Shown here in pieces: positions 27,467 through 38,302 of a stretch of DNA of 64,000 nucleotides; position 1 is the stretch's first letter; each line of letters opens with the position of its first letter. Under the pieces are notes generated by a model. It did no database searches and had not been told where the DNA came from. It was given only the letters and a program-made list of their open reading frames with translations. The stretch comes from Roseateles terrae (GTDB taxonomy: Bacteria; Pseudomonadota; Gammaproteobacteria; Burkholderiales; Burkholderiaceae_C): positions 558,001 through 622,000 of the forward strand of contig NZ_JACHXO010000002.1 in assembly GCF_014192155.1 (NCBI RefSeq), read 5' to 3'. The position numbers were made by a program, and so were the translations under genes.

Positions 27467-28306
27467 TCATGCCGACGGCGCGGCAGTGCCGGCGCGTGAC
27501 GGATTGGCCATCAGGTAGGCCTGCAGCAGCAGGCTCAGCACCGGCCGCACTCGTGCCATGCAGGCCTCGTCCAGCTCATAGCCGGTGTACCCCAGCTCCT
27601 GCTCCACCATGTAGCAGCGATAGCACATCTCCATCTGCACCACCTGCTGCCCCAGTGCGGGACGGCCGTACTGGCGGGTGATGTAGCCGCCCTTGAAGCG
27701 GCCATCCACCACCCAGCTGAAATCCTGCTGGGCATTGAGCACGATCTCCATCGCGTCCCGGGTGATCTGCCTGCAGGACTGTCCCTCGACAGTGCCCAGG
27801 TTCAGGTCGGGCAGCTGGCCGTCAAACAGCCAGGGAAGCTGGGAACGGATGCTGTGCGCTTCGAACAGCAACGCCTGGCCGTGCTCCTGCCGCAGGCGCT
27901 GGAGTTCTCCTTGCAGCGCCTGGTGGTAGGGCTGCCAGTAGGTCTCCAGCCGGCGCTGCTTTTCGTCAGCGTCGGGCGCGCGGCCTTCCTTGTAGAGCGG
28001 CTCGCCGGTGAAGAAGCGCGTCGGGCACAGCTCGGTGTTGGAGGCGCCCGGATACATCGGCGTGTCCTCCGGCGGGCGGTTCAGGTCGATGAGGTAGCGC
28101 GAGTAGCGCGGGATCAGCAGGCCGGCGCCCAGCGCTTCCGCGATCGGGGCGTACAGGCCTTCCAGATGCCAGTCGGTGTCTTCGCTGCCCAGCGCGCGGT
28201 CCACGTAGCGGTCCTGCTGATCCGGCGGGATCTCTCGTCCCACGTGCGGCATGCTGATCAACAGCGGGGTACGGCCAGGCCGCAGTTCATACACCTCATG
28301 CTTCAT
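27467..28306 (-). CDS. hutG: N-formylglutamate deformylase
   Basis: A 279-residue enzyme that hydrolyses N-formyl-L-glutamate to glutamate and formate, the last step of the pathway. Family features include the opening [24 protein letters not shown] and [11 protein letters not shown]. The start at 28306 is supported by AAGGGAGA about seven bases upstream; a longer frame reads into hutI. It overlaps the hutI 3' end by 11 bases, showing tight coupling. With HutF it replaces the single-step formiminoglutamase route. Confidence 0.93.
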   Translation of the reverse strand: MKHEVYELRPGRTPLLISMPHVGREIPPDQQDRYVDRALGSEDTDWHLEGLYAPIAEALGAGLLIPRYSRYLIDLNRPPEDTPMYPGASNTELCPTRFFTGEPLYKEGRAPDADEKQRRLETYWQPYHQALQGELQRLRQEHGQALLFEAHSIRSQLPWLFDGQLPDLNLGTVEGQSCRQITRDAMEIVLNAQQDFSWVVDGRFKGGYITRQYGRPALGQQVVQMEMCYRCYMVEQELGYTGYELDEACMARVRPVLSLLLQAYLMANPSRAGTAAPSA

Positions 28307-29513
28307 GCTGTCTCCCTTGCAGGACGGTGGCGCGCCGGGGGTTGCGTCCGAAGTAGTAGGCCAGCTCCCGCGGATGACCTGCGTCCCAGACGCAGAAGTC
28401 GGCCCGCTGGCCGGCCACCAGCTGGCCGCGGTCCGGCAAGCCAAGCGCCCGGGCGGCATTCACCGTCAATCCCCGCAGCGCCTCTTCCGGGGTCATCCGG
28501 AAGAAGGTGCAGGCCATGTTCATCATCAGCAGCAGCGACAGGCCGGGGGAACTGCCCGGGTTGTGATCGGTGGCCAGCGCGATGGGAACGCCCGCCGCCC
28601 GCAGCGCCGCCACCGGCGGCAGCTTCGTCTCACGCAGGAAGTAGAAGGCGCCCGGCAGCAGCACTGCCACCGTGCCGGCATCGGCCATGGCCTGGATGCC
28701 GCTGTCGCTGAGGTATTCCAGGTGGTCGCAGGACAGCGCCTGGAACTCGGAGGCCAGCGCGGCACCGCCCTGGTCGCTGAGCTGCTCCGCATGCAGCTTG
28801 ACCGGCAAACCCAGGCGCCGGGCCGTCTCAAAGACCCGGCGGGTCTGCGCGGGGCTGAAAGCGATGCGCTCGCAAAAAGCGTCCACCGCGTCGATCAAGC
28901 CCTGCTGCTGCAGCTGCGGCATCCAGGCACACACGGCGTCCACGTAGTCGTCGGTCCGGCCGTCGAATTCGGGCGGCAGGGCGTGGGCAGCGAGGTAAGT
29001 CGTCCGCACCGTCAGCCCCAGGTCGGAGAGGCTGCGCGCCACCCGCAGGCAGCGGGCTTCGTCCTCCAGCGACAGGCCGTACCCGGACTTGACCTCCAGC
29101 GTGGTCAGGCCTTCGTTCATCAGGGCGCGGGCGCGGGCCAGGGCCGAGTGGCGCAGGCTGATTTCGTCGGCGGCACGCGTCGCCGCCACGGTCGAGCGGA
29201 TGCCGCCACCGGCGCGGGCGATCTCTTCGTAGGTCGCGCCTTGCAGACGCAACTCGAATTCGGCGGACCGCTCACCGCCGTAGACCAGATGGGTGTGCGG
29301 ATCGATCAGGCCCGGCGTCACCAGCGCGCCGGCCAGATCGTGCTCGGCGCTGAGACCGTCACGCATCGACGGCGGCAGCTCGCTCAAGGGTCCGACCCAG
29401 CGGATCGCATCGCCCTCGGTCACCAAAGCGCCTTCCGGCACCAGCCCCCAGCCCTGCGGCGACGCCAGGGTCACCAGATGGCCGCCCCGCCAGAGCGTGC
29501 GGACCGCGGTCAT
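28296..29513 (-). CDS. hutI: Imidazolonepropionase
   Basis: A 405-residue amidohydrolase that opens 4-imidazolone-5-propanoate to N-formimidoyl-L-glutamate. The metal motif [14 protein letters not shown], the [11 protein letters not shown] segment and [12 protein letters not shown] are characteristic. I choose the ATG at 29513, which overlaps the hutD stop as ATGA, over an ATG seven codons upstream. Third enzyme of the pathway. Confidence 0.93.
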   Translation of the reverse strand: MTAVRTLWRGGHLVTLASPQGWGLVPEGALVTEGDAIRWVGPLSELPPSMRDGLSAEHDLAGALVTPGLIDPHTHLVYGGERSAEFELRLQGATYEEIARAGGGIRSTVAATRAADEISLRHSALARARALMNEGLTTLEVKSGYGLSLEDEARCLRVARSLSDLGLTVRTTYLAAHALPPEFDGRTDDYVDAVCAWMPQLQQQGLIDAVDAFCERIAFSPAQTRRVFETARRLGLPVKLHAEQLSDQGGAALASEFQALSCDHLEYLSDSGIQAMADAGTVAVLLPGAFYFLRETKLPPVAALRAAGVPIALATDHNPGSSPGLSLLLMMNMACTFFRMTPEEALRGLTVNAARALGLPDRGQLVAGQRADFCVWDAGHPRELAYYFGRNPRRATVLQGRQHEA

Positions 29514-30100
29514 TCGGCGCTCCACAGCAGCCACCAGGCAGGTCCATGGCTATCTCCATCATCGAAGACACAGCTTTGCGCCGCGGGGGCCTCGCACCAT
29601 GCCAGGGTATGCGGCGCCATCGGCACCGCCCGGGCGCCATGGATCAACAAACCGCCGCGCTCGGTGAAGAGCCCGAACCAGTCGATTTCATGAGGGATGA
29701 CCGGCCGGTCCGCCGGCTGCACCCGGAAGCGTCCGGCGCCGCGGCGATGCATCGCATTGAAGTCGCGGGTGGGCCCCTGGATCAGCTGGCAGTGGGGCGC
29801 CTCTTCGCCGGCGAATTGCACCAGCCCGTCGCCGGGGCGGCGGCGGGCACCGAGCAGTTCCACGCCCGCGCCACTGAGCACCCCAAACCAGCGGTCCACA
29901 CCGGGGAAAGCGGAGAACGGGCCATCGCGGTCAATGTCCGCCACGCTGATGCGCAGCTTCCAGTCGTTCACCTGCGGCCAGGCCAGCAGCTCGCGGGTCT
30001 GCCCGCCGCCGTTGCGCCAGGGCACCGGCGTCACATCGTCCGCGCAGATCCGCATCCAGCTCATCCCACCCTCTCCCACGCGGTTTGCATCCACGCTCAT
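29510..30100 (-). CDS. hutD: HutD family protein
   Basis: A 196-residue cupin-like HutD protein. The motif [12 protein letters not shown] near the N-terminus and [11 protein letters not shown] in the second half are typical. HutD is thought to bind a pathway intermediate (formylglutamate has been proposed) and adjust hut expression in Pseudomonas; a catalytic role is not established. The start at 30100 overlaps the hutC stop (ATGA) and its own stop overlaps hutI, so hutC-D-I form one translational chain. Confidence 0.88.
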   Translation of the reverse strand: MSVDANRVGEGGMSWMRICADDVTPVPWRNGGGQTRELLAWPQVNDWKLRISVADIDRDGPFSAFPGVDRWFGVLSGAGVELLGARRRPGDGLVQFAGEEAPHCQLIQGPTRDFNAMHRRGAGRFRVQPADRPVIPHEIDWFGLFTERGGLLIHGARAVPMAPHTLAWCEAPAAQSCVFDDGDSHGPAWWLLWSAE

Positions 30101-30813
30101 GCCTGAAAACTCCCCTGCAACATCCAGCGGCCGCCGGGATGCGTCAGACGCACGGCAGTGACCACCTGTCCCAGACTCAGCGTGCAGCGCCGCACCACCA
30201 GACAGGGCTCGCCCCGCGGCATGCCCAGCAGCTTCGCTTCCAGCGGCGAGGGCCGCTGGGCTTCGATCGTATAGCGGGCTTCCGACAGGGGCGCCACTTC
30301 CAGCAGATAGTGGGTGGGCGTGACCTGGGTGAAGTCCTGGGCCATGTACTCGGGTGCGCAGGCGGGATTGACCAGCCGGTCCTCGCACTGCACCGCCACG
30401 CCATTGTCGCGGTGCACGATGATGCTGTGGAACAGCGGCGCACCCGGTTGCAATTGAAACTCGGCCGCCTGCGCTTCCGTCGCGGCCACCGATTCCAGCA
30501 GATGCACCTGCGCCTCGTGCTGATGGCCGCGGGCGGCGATCTCGTCGTGCACATCCCGCACCGTCAGGGTGGAGGCGATGCGGTGCAGCTGCGCCACGAA
30601 GCTGCCCACCCCCTGGACCCGCTCGACCAGCCCTTCCTGGTGCAGCTCCCGCAGGGCGCGGTTGACCGTCATCCGGCTCAGGCCGAAGGCTTCGGTCAGC
30701 TCCGCCTCGGACGGCAGCCGCTCGCCCGGCCGCCACCGACCGCTGGCGATGCCCTCGCGCAGGTGGTTCTTGACCTTGAGGTAGTGAAACGCGGGACCGG
30801 AAGGGACGACCAT
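30097..30813 (-). CDS. hutC: Histidine utilisation repressor (GntR/HutC family)
   Basis: A 238-residue GntR-type repressor. The N-terminal winged helix (about residues 8-75) contains [22 protein letters not shown], and the C-terminal UTRA domain binds the inducer, urocanate in known HutC proteins. It presumably represses both divergent hut operons through the palindrome in the shared promoter region. The ATG at 30813 is preferred over a longer frame that runs into that operator. Confidence 0.92.
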   Translation of the reverse strand: MVVPSGPAFHYLKVKNHLREGIASGRWRPGERLPSEAELTEAFGLSRMTVNRALRELHQEGLVERVQGVGSFVAQLHRIASTLTVRDVHDEIAARGHQHEAQVHLLESVAATEAQAAEFQLQPGAPLFHSIIVHRDNGVAVQCEDRLVNPACAPEYMAQDFTQVTPTHYLLEVAPLSEARYTIEAQRPSPLEAKLLGMPRGEPCLVVRRCTLSLGQVVTAVRLTHPGGRWMLQGSFQA

Positions 30814-30838
30814 GGGCGCGCATCCTACTGGATGAAGA

Positions 30839-30852
30839 CTTGTATAGACAAG
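30839..30852. promoter_or_regulatory. HutC-type operator
   Basis: CTTGTATAGACAAG is an imperfect palindrome (CTTGT/ACAAG arms) in the region between hutC and hutU. It matches the general form of known HutC sites. It lies 26 bases from the hutC start and about 63 bases before hutU, fitting joint repression of both operons by HutC. Confidence 0.7.
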
Positions 30853-30915
30853 TTGGAAATCGCTCCACATAATCGCGCCCCATCGGCCTCACCGAACGAC
30901 ATCAGGAGACCTGCC

Positions 30916-32598
30916 ATGAGCGCCCAGCCCCGCACCGTCCGTGCCCCGACCGGCACGCAACTGCACTGCAAGAACTGGCTGATCGAAGCCGCCTACCGCA
31001 TGCTGCAGAACAACCTGGATCCGGCGGTGGCCGAGAATCCCGACCAGCTTGTGGTGTATGGGGGCATTGGCAAGGCGGCTCGCAACTGGGATTGCTTCGA
31101 GGCCATCCTGTCGACCCTGCGCGACCTCAATGAGGACGAAACGCTGCTGATCCAGTCCGGCAAGCCGGTGGGTGTGTTCCGCAGCCATGCGGATGCGCCA
31201 CGCGTGCTGCTGGCCAATTCCAACCTCGTGCCGGCCTGGGCCACCTGGGACCACTTCAACGAGCTGGATCGCAAGGGCCTCATGATGTATGGGCAGATGA
31301 CCGCGGGCTCGTGGATCTACATCGGCTCGCAGGGCATCGTGCAGGGCACGTATGAGACCTTCGCCGAAGCCGGCCGCCAGCATTACGGTGGCGATCTGGC
31401 CGGCCGCTGGGTGCTGACCGCCGGCCTGGGCGGCATGGGCGGCGCCCAGCCGCTGGCCGCCACCTTTGCCGGCGCCTGCTCGCTGACCATTGAATGCCAG
31501 CAGTCGCGCATCGACTTCCGTCTCAAGACCCGCTATGTGGACGAACAGGCCAGCAGCCTGGACGACGCCCTGGCCCGCCTGCAGCGCTACACCGCCGAGA
31601 AGAAGGCCGTGTCCATCGCCCTGCTGGGCAATGCGGCCGAGGTGCTGCCTGCGCTGGCTGCGCGGGTGAAGGCTGGCACCGCGCTGCGGCCGGACCTGGT
31701 GACCGACCAGACCTCCGCCCACGACCTGATCAACGGCTACCTGCCGGTGGGCTGGACGGTGCCGCAATGGAAGGAAGCCGCCGCCGACCCGGCCCGTCAT
31801 GCCGAACTGCGCGACGCCGCCGCCAAGGGCTGCGCGGTGCATGTCCAGGCGATGCTGGACTTCCAGGCGATGGGCATTCCCACCGTCGACTACGGCAACA
31901 ACATCCGCCAGGTGGCGCTGGATCAGGGCGTGAAGAACGCCTTCGACTTCCCGGGCTTCGTGCCGGCGTATGTGCGTCCGCAGTTCTGCGAAGGCCGCGG
32001 GCCGTTCCGCTGGGTGGCGCTGTCCGGCGATCCCGAGGACATCTACAAGACCGACGCCAAGATCAAGGAACTGTTCCCGCACCACGCCGGCGTGCACCGC
32101 TGGCTGGACATGGCGCGCGAACGCATCAGCTTCCAGGGCCTGCCGGCACGCATCTGCTGGCTGGGCCTGGGCGAGCGCCATCGCGCGGGACTGGCCTTCA
32201 ACGAGATGGTGCGCAGCGGTGAGCTGAAGGCGCCGATCGTGATCGGGCGGGACCATCTGGACTCCGGCTCGGTCGCCAGCCCCAACCGCGAGACCGAGCG
32301 GATGCAGGACGGCTCGGACGCGGTCTCCGACTGGCCGCTGCTCAATGCGCTGCTGAACACCGCCGGGGGCGCGACCTGGGTGTCGCTGCACCACGGCGGC
32401 GGCGTGGGCATGGGCTATTCGCAGCACAGCGGGGTGGTGATCGTCTGCGACGGGACCGACGCCGCGGCCCGCCGCATCGAGCGGGTGCTGTGGAACGATC
32501 CCGGCACCGGCGTGATGCGGCATGCGGACGCCGGTTATGCCAGTGCCCAGCAGTGCGCCCGGGAACGCGGCCTGCATCTGCCGATGCTGGATCGCTGA
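30916..32598 (+). CDS. hutU: Urocanate hydratase
   Basis: A 560-residue urocanase, which converts urocanate to 4-imidazolone-5-propanoate using tightly bound NAD. The family segments [35 protein letters not shown] and the Cys-containing [15 protein letters not shown] are intact, and the length is normal. The ATG at 30916 follows AGGAGA. First gene of the plus-strand hut operon, 102 bases ahead of hutH. Confidence 0.95.
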   Translation: MSAQPRTVRAPTGTQLHCKNWLIEAAYRMLQNNLDPAVAENPDQLVVYGGIGKAARNWDCFEAILSTLRDLNEDETLLIQSGKPVGVFRSHADAPRVLLANSNLVPAWATWDHFNELDRKGLMMYGQMTAGSWIYIGSQGIVQGTYETFAEAGRQHYGGDLAGRWVLTAGLGGMGGAQPLAATFAGACSLTIECQQSRIDFRLKTRYVDEQASSLDDALARLQRYTAEKKAVSIALLGNAAEVLPALAARVKAGTALRPDLVTDQTSAHDLINGYLPVGWTVPQWKEAAADPARHAELRDAAAKGCAVHVQAMLDFQAMGIPTVDYGNNIRQVALDQGVKNAFDFPGFVPAYVRPQFCEGRGPFRWVALSGDPEDIYKTDAKIKELFPHHAGVHRWLDMARERISFQGLPARICWLGLGERHRAGLAFNEMVRSGELKAPIVIGRDHLDSGSVASPNRETERMQDGSDAVSDWPLLNALLNTAGGATWVSLHHGGGVGMGYSQHSGVVIVCDGTDAAARRIERVLWNDPGTGVMRHADAGYASAQQCARERGLHLPMLDR

Positions 32599-32700
32599 AG
32601 GCTGACGCCACAACCCCAACGGCCCCCTACCGACCCTGTGGCGGATGACGCGGCGACTTCCCCTCGCCGCTCACGCCGCCAGACCTCTTCCCTCTTCAGC

Positions 32701-34251
32701 ATGACCACCACGCTCGAACTCATCCCCGGTCAATTGACGCTGGACGCGTTGCGCCAGATCCGCCATGGCGACGTGCGCCTGTCCCTCCATGCCGATGCCC
32801 ACGCCGCCATTGCCCGCAGCGCGGCGGTGGTGCAGGCCGCGGCCGCCGGCGATGACCCGGTCTACGGCGTCAACACCGGCTTTGGCAAGCTGGCCTCCAA
32901 ACGCATCAACAAGGACGAGCTGGCCGCCTTGCAGCGCAACCTGATCCGCTCGCACTGCGTGGGCGTGGGCGCGCCGCTGGCACCGCCGGTGGTGCGGCTG
33001 ATGCTGGCCACCAAGGCCGCTTCGCTGGCGCGCGGCTTCTCCGGCGTGCGGCCGGTCGTGGTCCAGGCCCTGCTGGACGCCTTCAATGCCGGGTTGGTGC
33101 CATATGTGCCGGCGCAGGGCTCGGTCGGTGCTTCAGGCGACCTGGCGCCGCTGTCCCACATGACGCTTGCGCTGATGGGTGAAGGCGAAATGCTGGTGGA
33201 CGGTCAGCGCCGTCCGGCCGGCCCCGAGCTGGCGCGGGCCGGCATTGCACCGCTGGTGCTGGAGGCCAAGGAAGGTCTGGCGCTGATCAACGGCACCCAG
33301 ACCTCCACCGCGCTGGCGCTGGAAGGCCTGCTGCGTTTCGAGACCGTCTATGCGAGCGCGATCGTGACCGGCGCCCTGAGCCTGGATGCTGCGCGCGGCA
33401 GCGATGGCCCCTTCGATCCCCGCATCCATGAAGTCCGCGGCCAGCCCGGCCAGATCGAAGCCGCTGCGGCCTACCGGGCGCTGCTAGTGGGCAGCGCCAT
33501 CCGCCAGTCCCACCGCGAGGGCGACGACCGGGTGCAGGACCCCTACTGCCTGCGCTGCCAGCCGCAGGTGATGGGCGCCTGCCTGGACCAGGCCCGTTAT
33601 GTGCGCGACGTGCTCCTGCGGGAAGCCAATGCCGTGACCGACAACCCGCTGGTGTTTGCGGGCGAAGACGGCCGCAGTGCCATGATCAGCGGCGGCAACT
33701 TCCATGCGGAGCCGGTGGCCCTGGCCGCCGATGCCCTGGCCTGCGCCATTGCGGAAGTCGGCGCCATCGCCGAGCGCCGCATCGCGATGCTGATCGACAC
33801 CGGCGTGTCCCGCCTGCCGCCCTTCCTCACCGCCAATGCGGGGCTGAATTCCGGCTTCATGATCGCCCATGTGACGGCTGCCGCCCTGGCCAGCGAGAAC
33901 AAGTCCCTCGCCCACCCGGCCAGCGTAGACAGCCTGCCGACCAGCGCCAATCAGGAAGACCATGTGTCCATGGCCACCTTCGGTGCCCGCCGGCTGGGCC
34001 CGATGCTGGACAACACCGGCCACATCGTGGCGATCGAGCTGCTGGCGGCCGGCCAGGGCATCGAGTTCCTGCGGCCGCTGCGCAGTTCGGACACGCTGGA
34101 GGCGGTGCACGCCCTGCTGCGTCACCACTGCCCGCCGATGCCGGACGACCACTATCTCGCGCCTGACATCGAACGGGCGGCGGCCCTGGTTCAAGCGGGG
34201 GAACTGGCAACATTGCTGAACAAGAGAACTGCTATGGTGCTGCTGGACTGA
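32701..34251 (+). CDS. hutH: Histidine ammonia-lyase
   Basis: A 516-residue histidase, which removes ammonia from L-histidine to give urocanate, the first and committing step. The self-made MIO cofactor comes from Ala144-Ser145-Gly146 in [14 protein letters not shown], and [12 protein letters not shown] and QEDHVSMA are conserved. The ATG at 32701 gives the usual length; the frame is open upstream from a GTG. It follows hutU in the same direction. Confidence 0.95.
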   Translation: MTTTLELIPGQLTLDALRQIRHGDVRLSLHADAHAAIARSAAVVQAAAAGDDPVYGVNTGFGKLASKRINKDELAALQRNLIRSHCVGVGAPLAPPVVRLMLATKAASLARGFSGVRPVVVQALLDAFNAGLVPYVPAQGSVGASGDLAPLSHMTLALMGEGEMLVDGQRRPAGPELARAGIAPLVLEAKEGLALINGTQTSTALALEGLLRFETVYASAIVTGALSLDAARGSDGPFDPRIHEVRGQPGQIEAAAAYRALLVGSAIRQSHREGDDRVQDPYCLRCQPQVMGACLDQARYVRDVLLREANAVTDNPLVFAGEDGRSAMISGGNFHAEPVALAADALACAIAEVGAIAERRIAMLIDTGVSRLPPFLTANAGLNSGFMIAHVTAAALASENKSLAHPASVDSLPTSANQEDHVSMATFGARRLGPMLDNTGHIVAIELLAAGQGIEFLRPLRSSDTLEAVHALLRHHCPPMPDDHYLAPDIERAAALVQAGELATLLNKRTAMVLLD

Positions 34252-34269
34252 TCCAGCCAACACCGTTTC

Positions 34270-35649
34270 ATGCAGACCTCCATCCTCCCGCTTTCCACAA
34301 AGATCGCTGCCCAGCTCACCGCACGGATCACCGGCCTGATCACTGCACGGCTTCTGCTCGTCCTGCTCGGACTCCTGAGCCTGGGCCTGACCAGCGCCCA
34401 CGCCGCCACCCGGGTGACGTTCGAGATCGACATGCGGGAGGAGATCAGCGCCGGTCGCTTTGATCCGGCCAAGGACCGGGTGGGCATCCGCGGCGGTGCT
34501 CCGCTGAGCTGGGACCGTCCGCTGTACGCCTATCCCGCGCCGGCAGCCCCGACCGCCGCGCGTCCCGCCTCCGACGGCAAGTCCGCCGACGACGGCCTCT
34601 GGACGGCGGAACTGACGGTGGACCGGGTGCCCCTGAACGGCGCCCTGCTCTACAAATTCCGGATCGAACGTGCCAACCAGGGCAGCAGCGAGGGATGGGA
34701 GCCCGGCCCCAACCGCAGCCTGGAACTGGTGGCGGACCGGGTGCTGGTGGCCCGGGCCTTCGGCGCGCCGGCCGCGCCCATCTCCATCAGCCGCGCCGGC
34801 CAGATCGACCAGCTGCCACCGCTGGGGGACGACCGCATCGCACCTCGCAGCATCCAGGTCTGGCTGCCGCCGGCCTACGCCCAGCATCCCGAGCGGCGCT
34901 ACCCGGTGCTCTACCTGCATGACGGCCAGAATGTCTTCGACGCCGCCGCTGCCGGCGCCGAATGGGGCTTCGACGAAACCGCCCAACGCCTGGTGGTGGA
35001 TGGCGAGATCCAGCCGCTGATCATCGTGGCGGTCGCCAGCGGCCCGCGTCGCGTGGACGATTACACCGCCACCCGTATCGACCTGGACGGCGTCGCTCAG
35101 GGCGGCAAGGCGGCGGACTATGCGCGCTACCTGATCCATACCGTCAAGCCGGCCATCGACCAGCGCTACCGGACCCTGCCCGACCCCGGTCATACTGCCG
35201 TGGGCGGCTCGTCGCTCGGCGGCATCCTGAGCCTGTGGCTGGTGCTGCATCATGACGATGTCTTCAGCGGTGCGCTGGTGGTGTCTCCGTCCCTGTGGTG
35301 GGACAACGAATTCCCCCTGCGCGACCTGGTGCGCACGCCGCTGTCCGGCGCGCCGCGCCCCAAGCTCTGGCTGGACATGGGCAGCGAAGAGGGCAGCACC
35401 GCCATCCGACAGTTGCGGGTGCTGCGCAGCACGCTGCTGAACCGCGGCTGGAACCGCAACGACATCAACTACCTGGAAGCCCGCGGCGGAGCCCATGACG
35501 AGACGAGTTGGGCGGCCCGCGTGGCGCCGATGCTGATCTTCCTGGATCGCACCGTCTGGCCGGGTCAGGCCACACCGCGCATGCCCAAAGGCTCGGACGA
35601 TCCGTTCCCGCCGGACATGCCCCGCTCGCCGGAGCGGCACGGGAACTGA
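34270..35649 (+). CDS. Secreted alpha/beta-hydrolase, esterase D-like
   Basis: A 459-residue protein with a long N-terminal signal (hydrophobic part about residues 27-45, ending SAHAA). A starch-binding/CBM-like beta domain (about 48-160, with LYKFRIERA) is followed by a putative esterase domain of the enterochelin-esterase type (about 185-440). The nucleophile elbow is GGSSLGG, preceded by VLYLHDGQNVFD, and a late His lies in GGAHDETSW. It probably hydrolyses an ester in the periplasm or outside the cell; the substrate is unknown. It starts 18 bases after hutH, so it may share that transcript although it has no evident role in histidine use. Confidence 0.8.
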   Translation: MQTSILPLSTKIAAQLTARITGLITARLLLVLLGLLSLGLTSAHAATRVTFEIDMREEISAGRFDPAKDRVGIRGGAPLSWDRPLYAYPAPAAPTAARPASDGKSADDGLWTAELTVDRVPLNGALLYKFRIERANQGSSEGWEPGPNRSLELVADRVLVARAFGAPAAPISISRAGQIDQLPPLGDDRIAPRSIQVWLPPAYAQHPERRYPVLYLHDGQNVFDAAAAGAEWGFDETAQRLVVDGEIQPLIIVAVASGPRRVDDYTATRIDLDGVAQGGKAADYARYLIHTVKPAIDQRYRTLPDPGHTAVGGSSLGGILSLWLVLHHDDVFSGALVVSPSLWWDNEFPLRDLVRTPLSGAPRPKLWLDMGSEEGSTAIRQLRVLRSTLLNRGWNRNDINYLEARGGAHDETSWAARVAPMLIFLDRTVWPGQATPRMPKGSDDPFPPDMPRSPERHGN

Positions 35650-35653
35650 CGGC

Positions 35654-36928
35654 TCAATATCGGCCCGTCGCCCCGGCCACCCGAAGGTAGACGTAGGCCA
35701 CCCAGGCCACCAGCGCGCGGCGCAGCATGCCGCGCAGGCCTTTGCCGTCCGGCTGCTCCACCCGGCGTGACTGGGCGATGGCGGCGTCGAACTCACGCAC
35801 CACATCGCCGGCGAAGCCGGCATCCTGGACCACCACATTGGCTTCCAGGTTCAGCAGCAGCGACAGCGGATCGATGTTGCTGCTGCCCACGGTCGCCCAG
35901 TCGTTGTCCACGACGCAGACCTTGGCATGCAGGAAGGCCGGCGTGTATTCGAAGATCTGCACGCCGTGGCCGAGCAGTTCGTCATAGAGCGCATGGGCCG
36001 CCAGCGCGGCGATGCGGTAGTCCACCTTGCCCTGCAGCAGCAGGCGCACCTGCACGCCGCGTTTGGCGGCCTCCTTGAGCGCACGGCGGAAGCGCTGGCC
36101 CGGGTAGAAATACGGCGTGATCAGGTCCACCCGGGTGGTGGCGCCGCGGATGGCATTCACATACGCCCGCTCGATGGTGCGGCGCTGGCGCAGGTTGTCC
36201 CGCAGCACAAAAGCAGCCCGCACCGGTGCAAGGCGGCGCGGGTCGCCGGCCCGGTGGCTGGCGCGAGGCATGCGAACCCGTCGCATCAGCCGACGCGCCC
36301 GGCGCAGCGGCGCGGCACTGCGCACCAGCGCCCGCAGCTCATCGCCGAAGTCATGGCCCAGCCAGGCGCGGGTCCACACCGCCCGCACCGCCTGCTCCAC
36401 CGGTCGGACCACGGCGCCACGCAGCGAGGCGGCGAAGTCCAGCCGGGGCGTTTCGGTGCGGCCGTGGTGCAGGTCCACCCGGTCTTCGATGATGTTGATG
36501 CCGCCGACAAAGGCCACATCGCTGTCCACCACGCAGAGCTTCTGATGCAGCCGCCGCAGTTGCCCCGGATGCAGCCAGTTCCACCAGCGGTCGATCGGAC
36601 GGAACACCGCCAGGGCCACCGGCGCCTGGGCGAGCTGCTGGCGCAGCCAGGCCAGGCTCGACTTGGAGCCGAAGCCGTCGACCACCACCCTCACCCGCAC
36701 CCCTCGCAAGGCGGCACGGCACAAGGCGTCGGCCGTGGCGAGGCCCGCCTCATCATCATGAAAGATGTAGGTGGCCAGCCAGACCTCATGACGGGCCTGG
36801 TCGATGGCAGCGATCTGCGCCGGAAACAGCGCATCCCCACCGCGCAGCAGTTCGACGGCATTGCCGCCGCTGAAACTGGGCTGGGCGCTGAGGGTCCAGG
36901 GAAAGTGGGCGTCCTGCGGGCGGTTCAG
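35654..36928 (-). CDS. clsB: Cardiolipin synthase ClsB-like (phospholipase D family)
   Basis: A 424-residue phospholipase D-superfamily enzyme with two HKD motifs: HQKLCVVDSDVAFVGG and HAKVCVVDNDWATVGSSN. ClsB joins phosphatidyl donors to make cardiolipin in the inner membrane. No in-frame ATG, GTG or TTG gives a full N-terminus; the family-typical segment FSGGNAVELLRGGDALFPAQ lies upstream of the first TTG. I therefore propose a CTG start at 36928, six bases after AAGGAG. The last hydrophobic residues (VAWVAYVYLRVAG) may associate with membrane. It follows the EEP nuclease gene in a nudB-EEP-clsB operon. Confidence 0.8.
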   Translation of the reverse strand: MNRPQDAHFPWTLSAQPSFSGGNAVELLRGGDALFPAQIAAIDQARHEVWLATYIFHDDEAGLATADALCRAALRGVRVRVVVDGFGSKSSLAWLRQQLAQAPVALAVFRPIDRWWNWLHPGQLRRLHQKLCVVDSDVAFVGGINIIEDRVDLHHGRTETPRLDFAASLRGAVVRPVEQAVRAVWTRAWLGHDFGDELRALVRSAAPLRRARRLMRRVRMPRASHRAGDPRRLAPVRAAFVLRDNLRQRRTIERAYVNAIRGATTRVDLITPYFYPGQRFRRALKEAAKRGVQVRLLLQGKVDYRIAALAAHALYDELLGHGVQIFEYTPAFLHAKVCVVDNDWATVGSSNIDPLSLLLNLEANVVVQDAGFAGDVVREFDAAIAQSRRVEQPDGKGLRGMLRRALVAWVAYVYLRVAGATGRY

Positions 36929-36944
36929 GCAGCGCTCCTTCGCA

Positions 36945-37772
36945 TCAGCGGTCGAGCACCAGCTCCGCCAGCAGCGGCAGGTGGTCCGACATCCGGGCCC
37001 AGCTCGGACCGCGCGGCACCTTCATGTCGACGCAGCGCAGGCCCCGCACATAGATGCGGTCGAGCGCAAATACCGGCACGCGGGAGGGGAAGGTGGGCAG
37101 ACGGGCCCGGCCGGGCACCAGCGCGCGGTGCAGCCCGCCTTCCTTCATCGGGCCGTCCAGGCGCTCGCCCCAGTCGTTGAAGTCACCGGCCACCACGAGC
37201 GGGGCGTCGGTGGGCACATGGTCGGAGATGAACCGGGCCAGCCGCTGCACTTGGCGCACCCGGCTGCCGTGGATCAGGCCCAGATGGGCCACCACCGCAT
37301 GCACCTCGCGCCCCTGCCAACGCACCGGCACGTGCAGCAGGCCGCGCTGTTCAAAGCGGTGGTCGGAGACGTCGTGATGGCCGATATCGCCGATCGGGTA
37401 GCGCGACAGCAGTGCATTGCCGTGCTCGCCATGGCGGGTGATGGCGTTGGTGCGGTAGGCCACTTCGTAGCCCTCCGGCGCCAGGAATTCCGCCTGGCCC
37501 TGCTCCGGCCAGCCGAACCAGGTCCGCTCGAACTGGCGGGCTTCCCGGTGGTGGAACAGGCGTACTTCCTGGAGGAACACCAGGTCGGCGTCCAGGGCCT
37601 GCACGCCCATGCCGAGGTTGTGGATCTCCAGCCGTTTGCTGGGCCCCACGCCGCGCACGCCCTTGTGGATGTTGTAGGTGGCCACCCGCAGGCGATCAGC
37701 GCTTTCGGCGGGGCTGGTGTCGGTGGTGGCGGAATTGCTGGCCGCCGCATGCCGGGGGGTCGGGCGGGTCAT
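36945..37772 (-). CDS. Endonuclease/exonuclease/phosphatase family protein
   Basis: A 275-residue EEP-superfamily protein. The metal and catalytic motifs are present: VATYNIHKGV, LVFLQEVR, VVAGDFNDWGE and the terminal MSDHLPLLAELVL. Such enzymes are Mg-dependent phosphodiesterases; the substrate of this clade, which usually sits beside clsB, is not known to me. Its start overlaps the nudB stop by ATGA and clsB follows after 16 bases, so the three form an operon. Confidence 0.85.
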   Translation of the reverse strand: MTRPTPRHAAASNSATTDTSPAESADRLRVATYNIHKGVRGVGPSKRLEIHNLGMGVQALDADLVFLQEVRLFHHREARQFERTWFGWPEQGQAEFLAPEGYEVAYRTNAITRHGEHGNALLSRYPIGDIGHHDVSDHRFEQRGLLHVPVRWQGREVHAVVAHLGLIHGSRVRQVQRLARFISDHVPTDAPLVVAGDFNDWGERLDGPMKEGGLHRALVPGRARLPTFPSRVPVFALDRIYVRGLRCVDMKVPRGPSWARMSDHLPLLAELVLDR

Positions 37773-38302
37773 CGGGCAGCTCCGGAGGCGGCGGCCGTGG
37801 CGCCGGTCGCGCGACCGCCCGCAAGCCCATCGCCCAGGTGTGCCGGCAGCTGAAGAATCGCTTCGGCATTGGAGGGCGAAAAACAGAGGTCCGCCGCTTC
37901 CCGCCAGGGCAGCCAGCGGTACTGCAGGTGCTCGCGGGGGGCCAGCGTCACCGGGGTCCCTTCAGGAACACAGAGGCCAAACACATGCTCGGTGTTGTGG
38001 GTGACGCCCGGCGCATAACGGTGCCGCCAGACCGGATAGATCTCGTACACGTTGGCCAGGCCCCAATCCTTCAGCGCCTGCGGCGGCAGCGCGGCGACGT
38101 CGATCCCGGTTTCTTCCAGCACTTCACGGCTGGCGGTGCCGGGCAGCGGCTCGTCCAGCTGGTCCTTGGAACCGGTCACGCATTGCCAGAAACCCGGGCG
38201 GTCCGCCCGCTCCAGCATCAATACGTCCAGCGTCGGCGTGTGGATCACCACCAGCACCGATTCAGGAATTTTGTGGGGATGCGGCTTCAGGACATCGCTC
38301 AT
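37769..38302 (-). CDS. nudB: Dihydroneopterin triphosphate diphosphatase (Nudix)
   Basis: A 177-residue Nudix hydrolase that probably removes pyrophosphate from dihydroneopterin triphosphate in folate synthesis. The Nudix box reads GSKDQLDEPLPG...REVLEETGI, with the one-residue longer loop common in beta-proteobacterial NudB. FWQCVTG and NTEHVFGLCVPEG also fit. Another ATG lies four codons upstream and neither has a strong ribosome-binding site. An Ala/Gly tail closes the protein. In related genomes nudB follows aspS closely; here aspS is over 10 kb away. Confidence 0.85.
   Translation of the reverse strand: MSDVLKPHPHKIPESVLVVIHTPTLDVLMLERADRPGFWQCVTGSKDQLDEPLPGTASREVLEETGIDVAALPPQALKDWGLANVYEIYPVWRHRYAPGVTHNTEHVFGLCVPEGTPVTLAPREHLQYRWLPWREAADLCFSPSNAEAILQLPAHLGDGLAGGRATGATAAASGAAR

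Noticed and set aside
24400-27681. A 1093-residue plus-strand open frame across the chemotaxis receptor and hutF
   Set aside because: It is antisense to two well-supported genes, is rich in His, Arg and Gln in the way of GC-rich shadow frames, and shows no domain.
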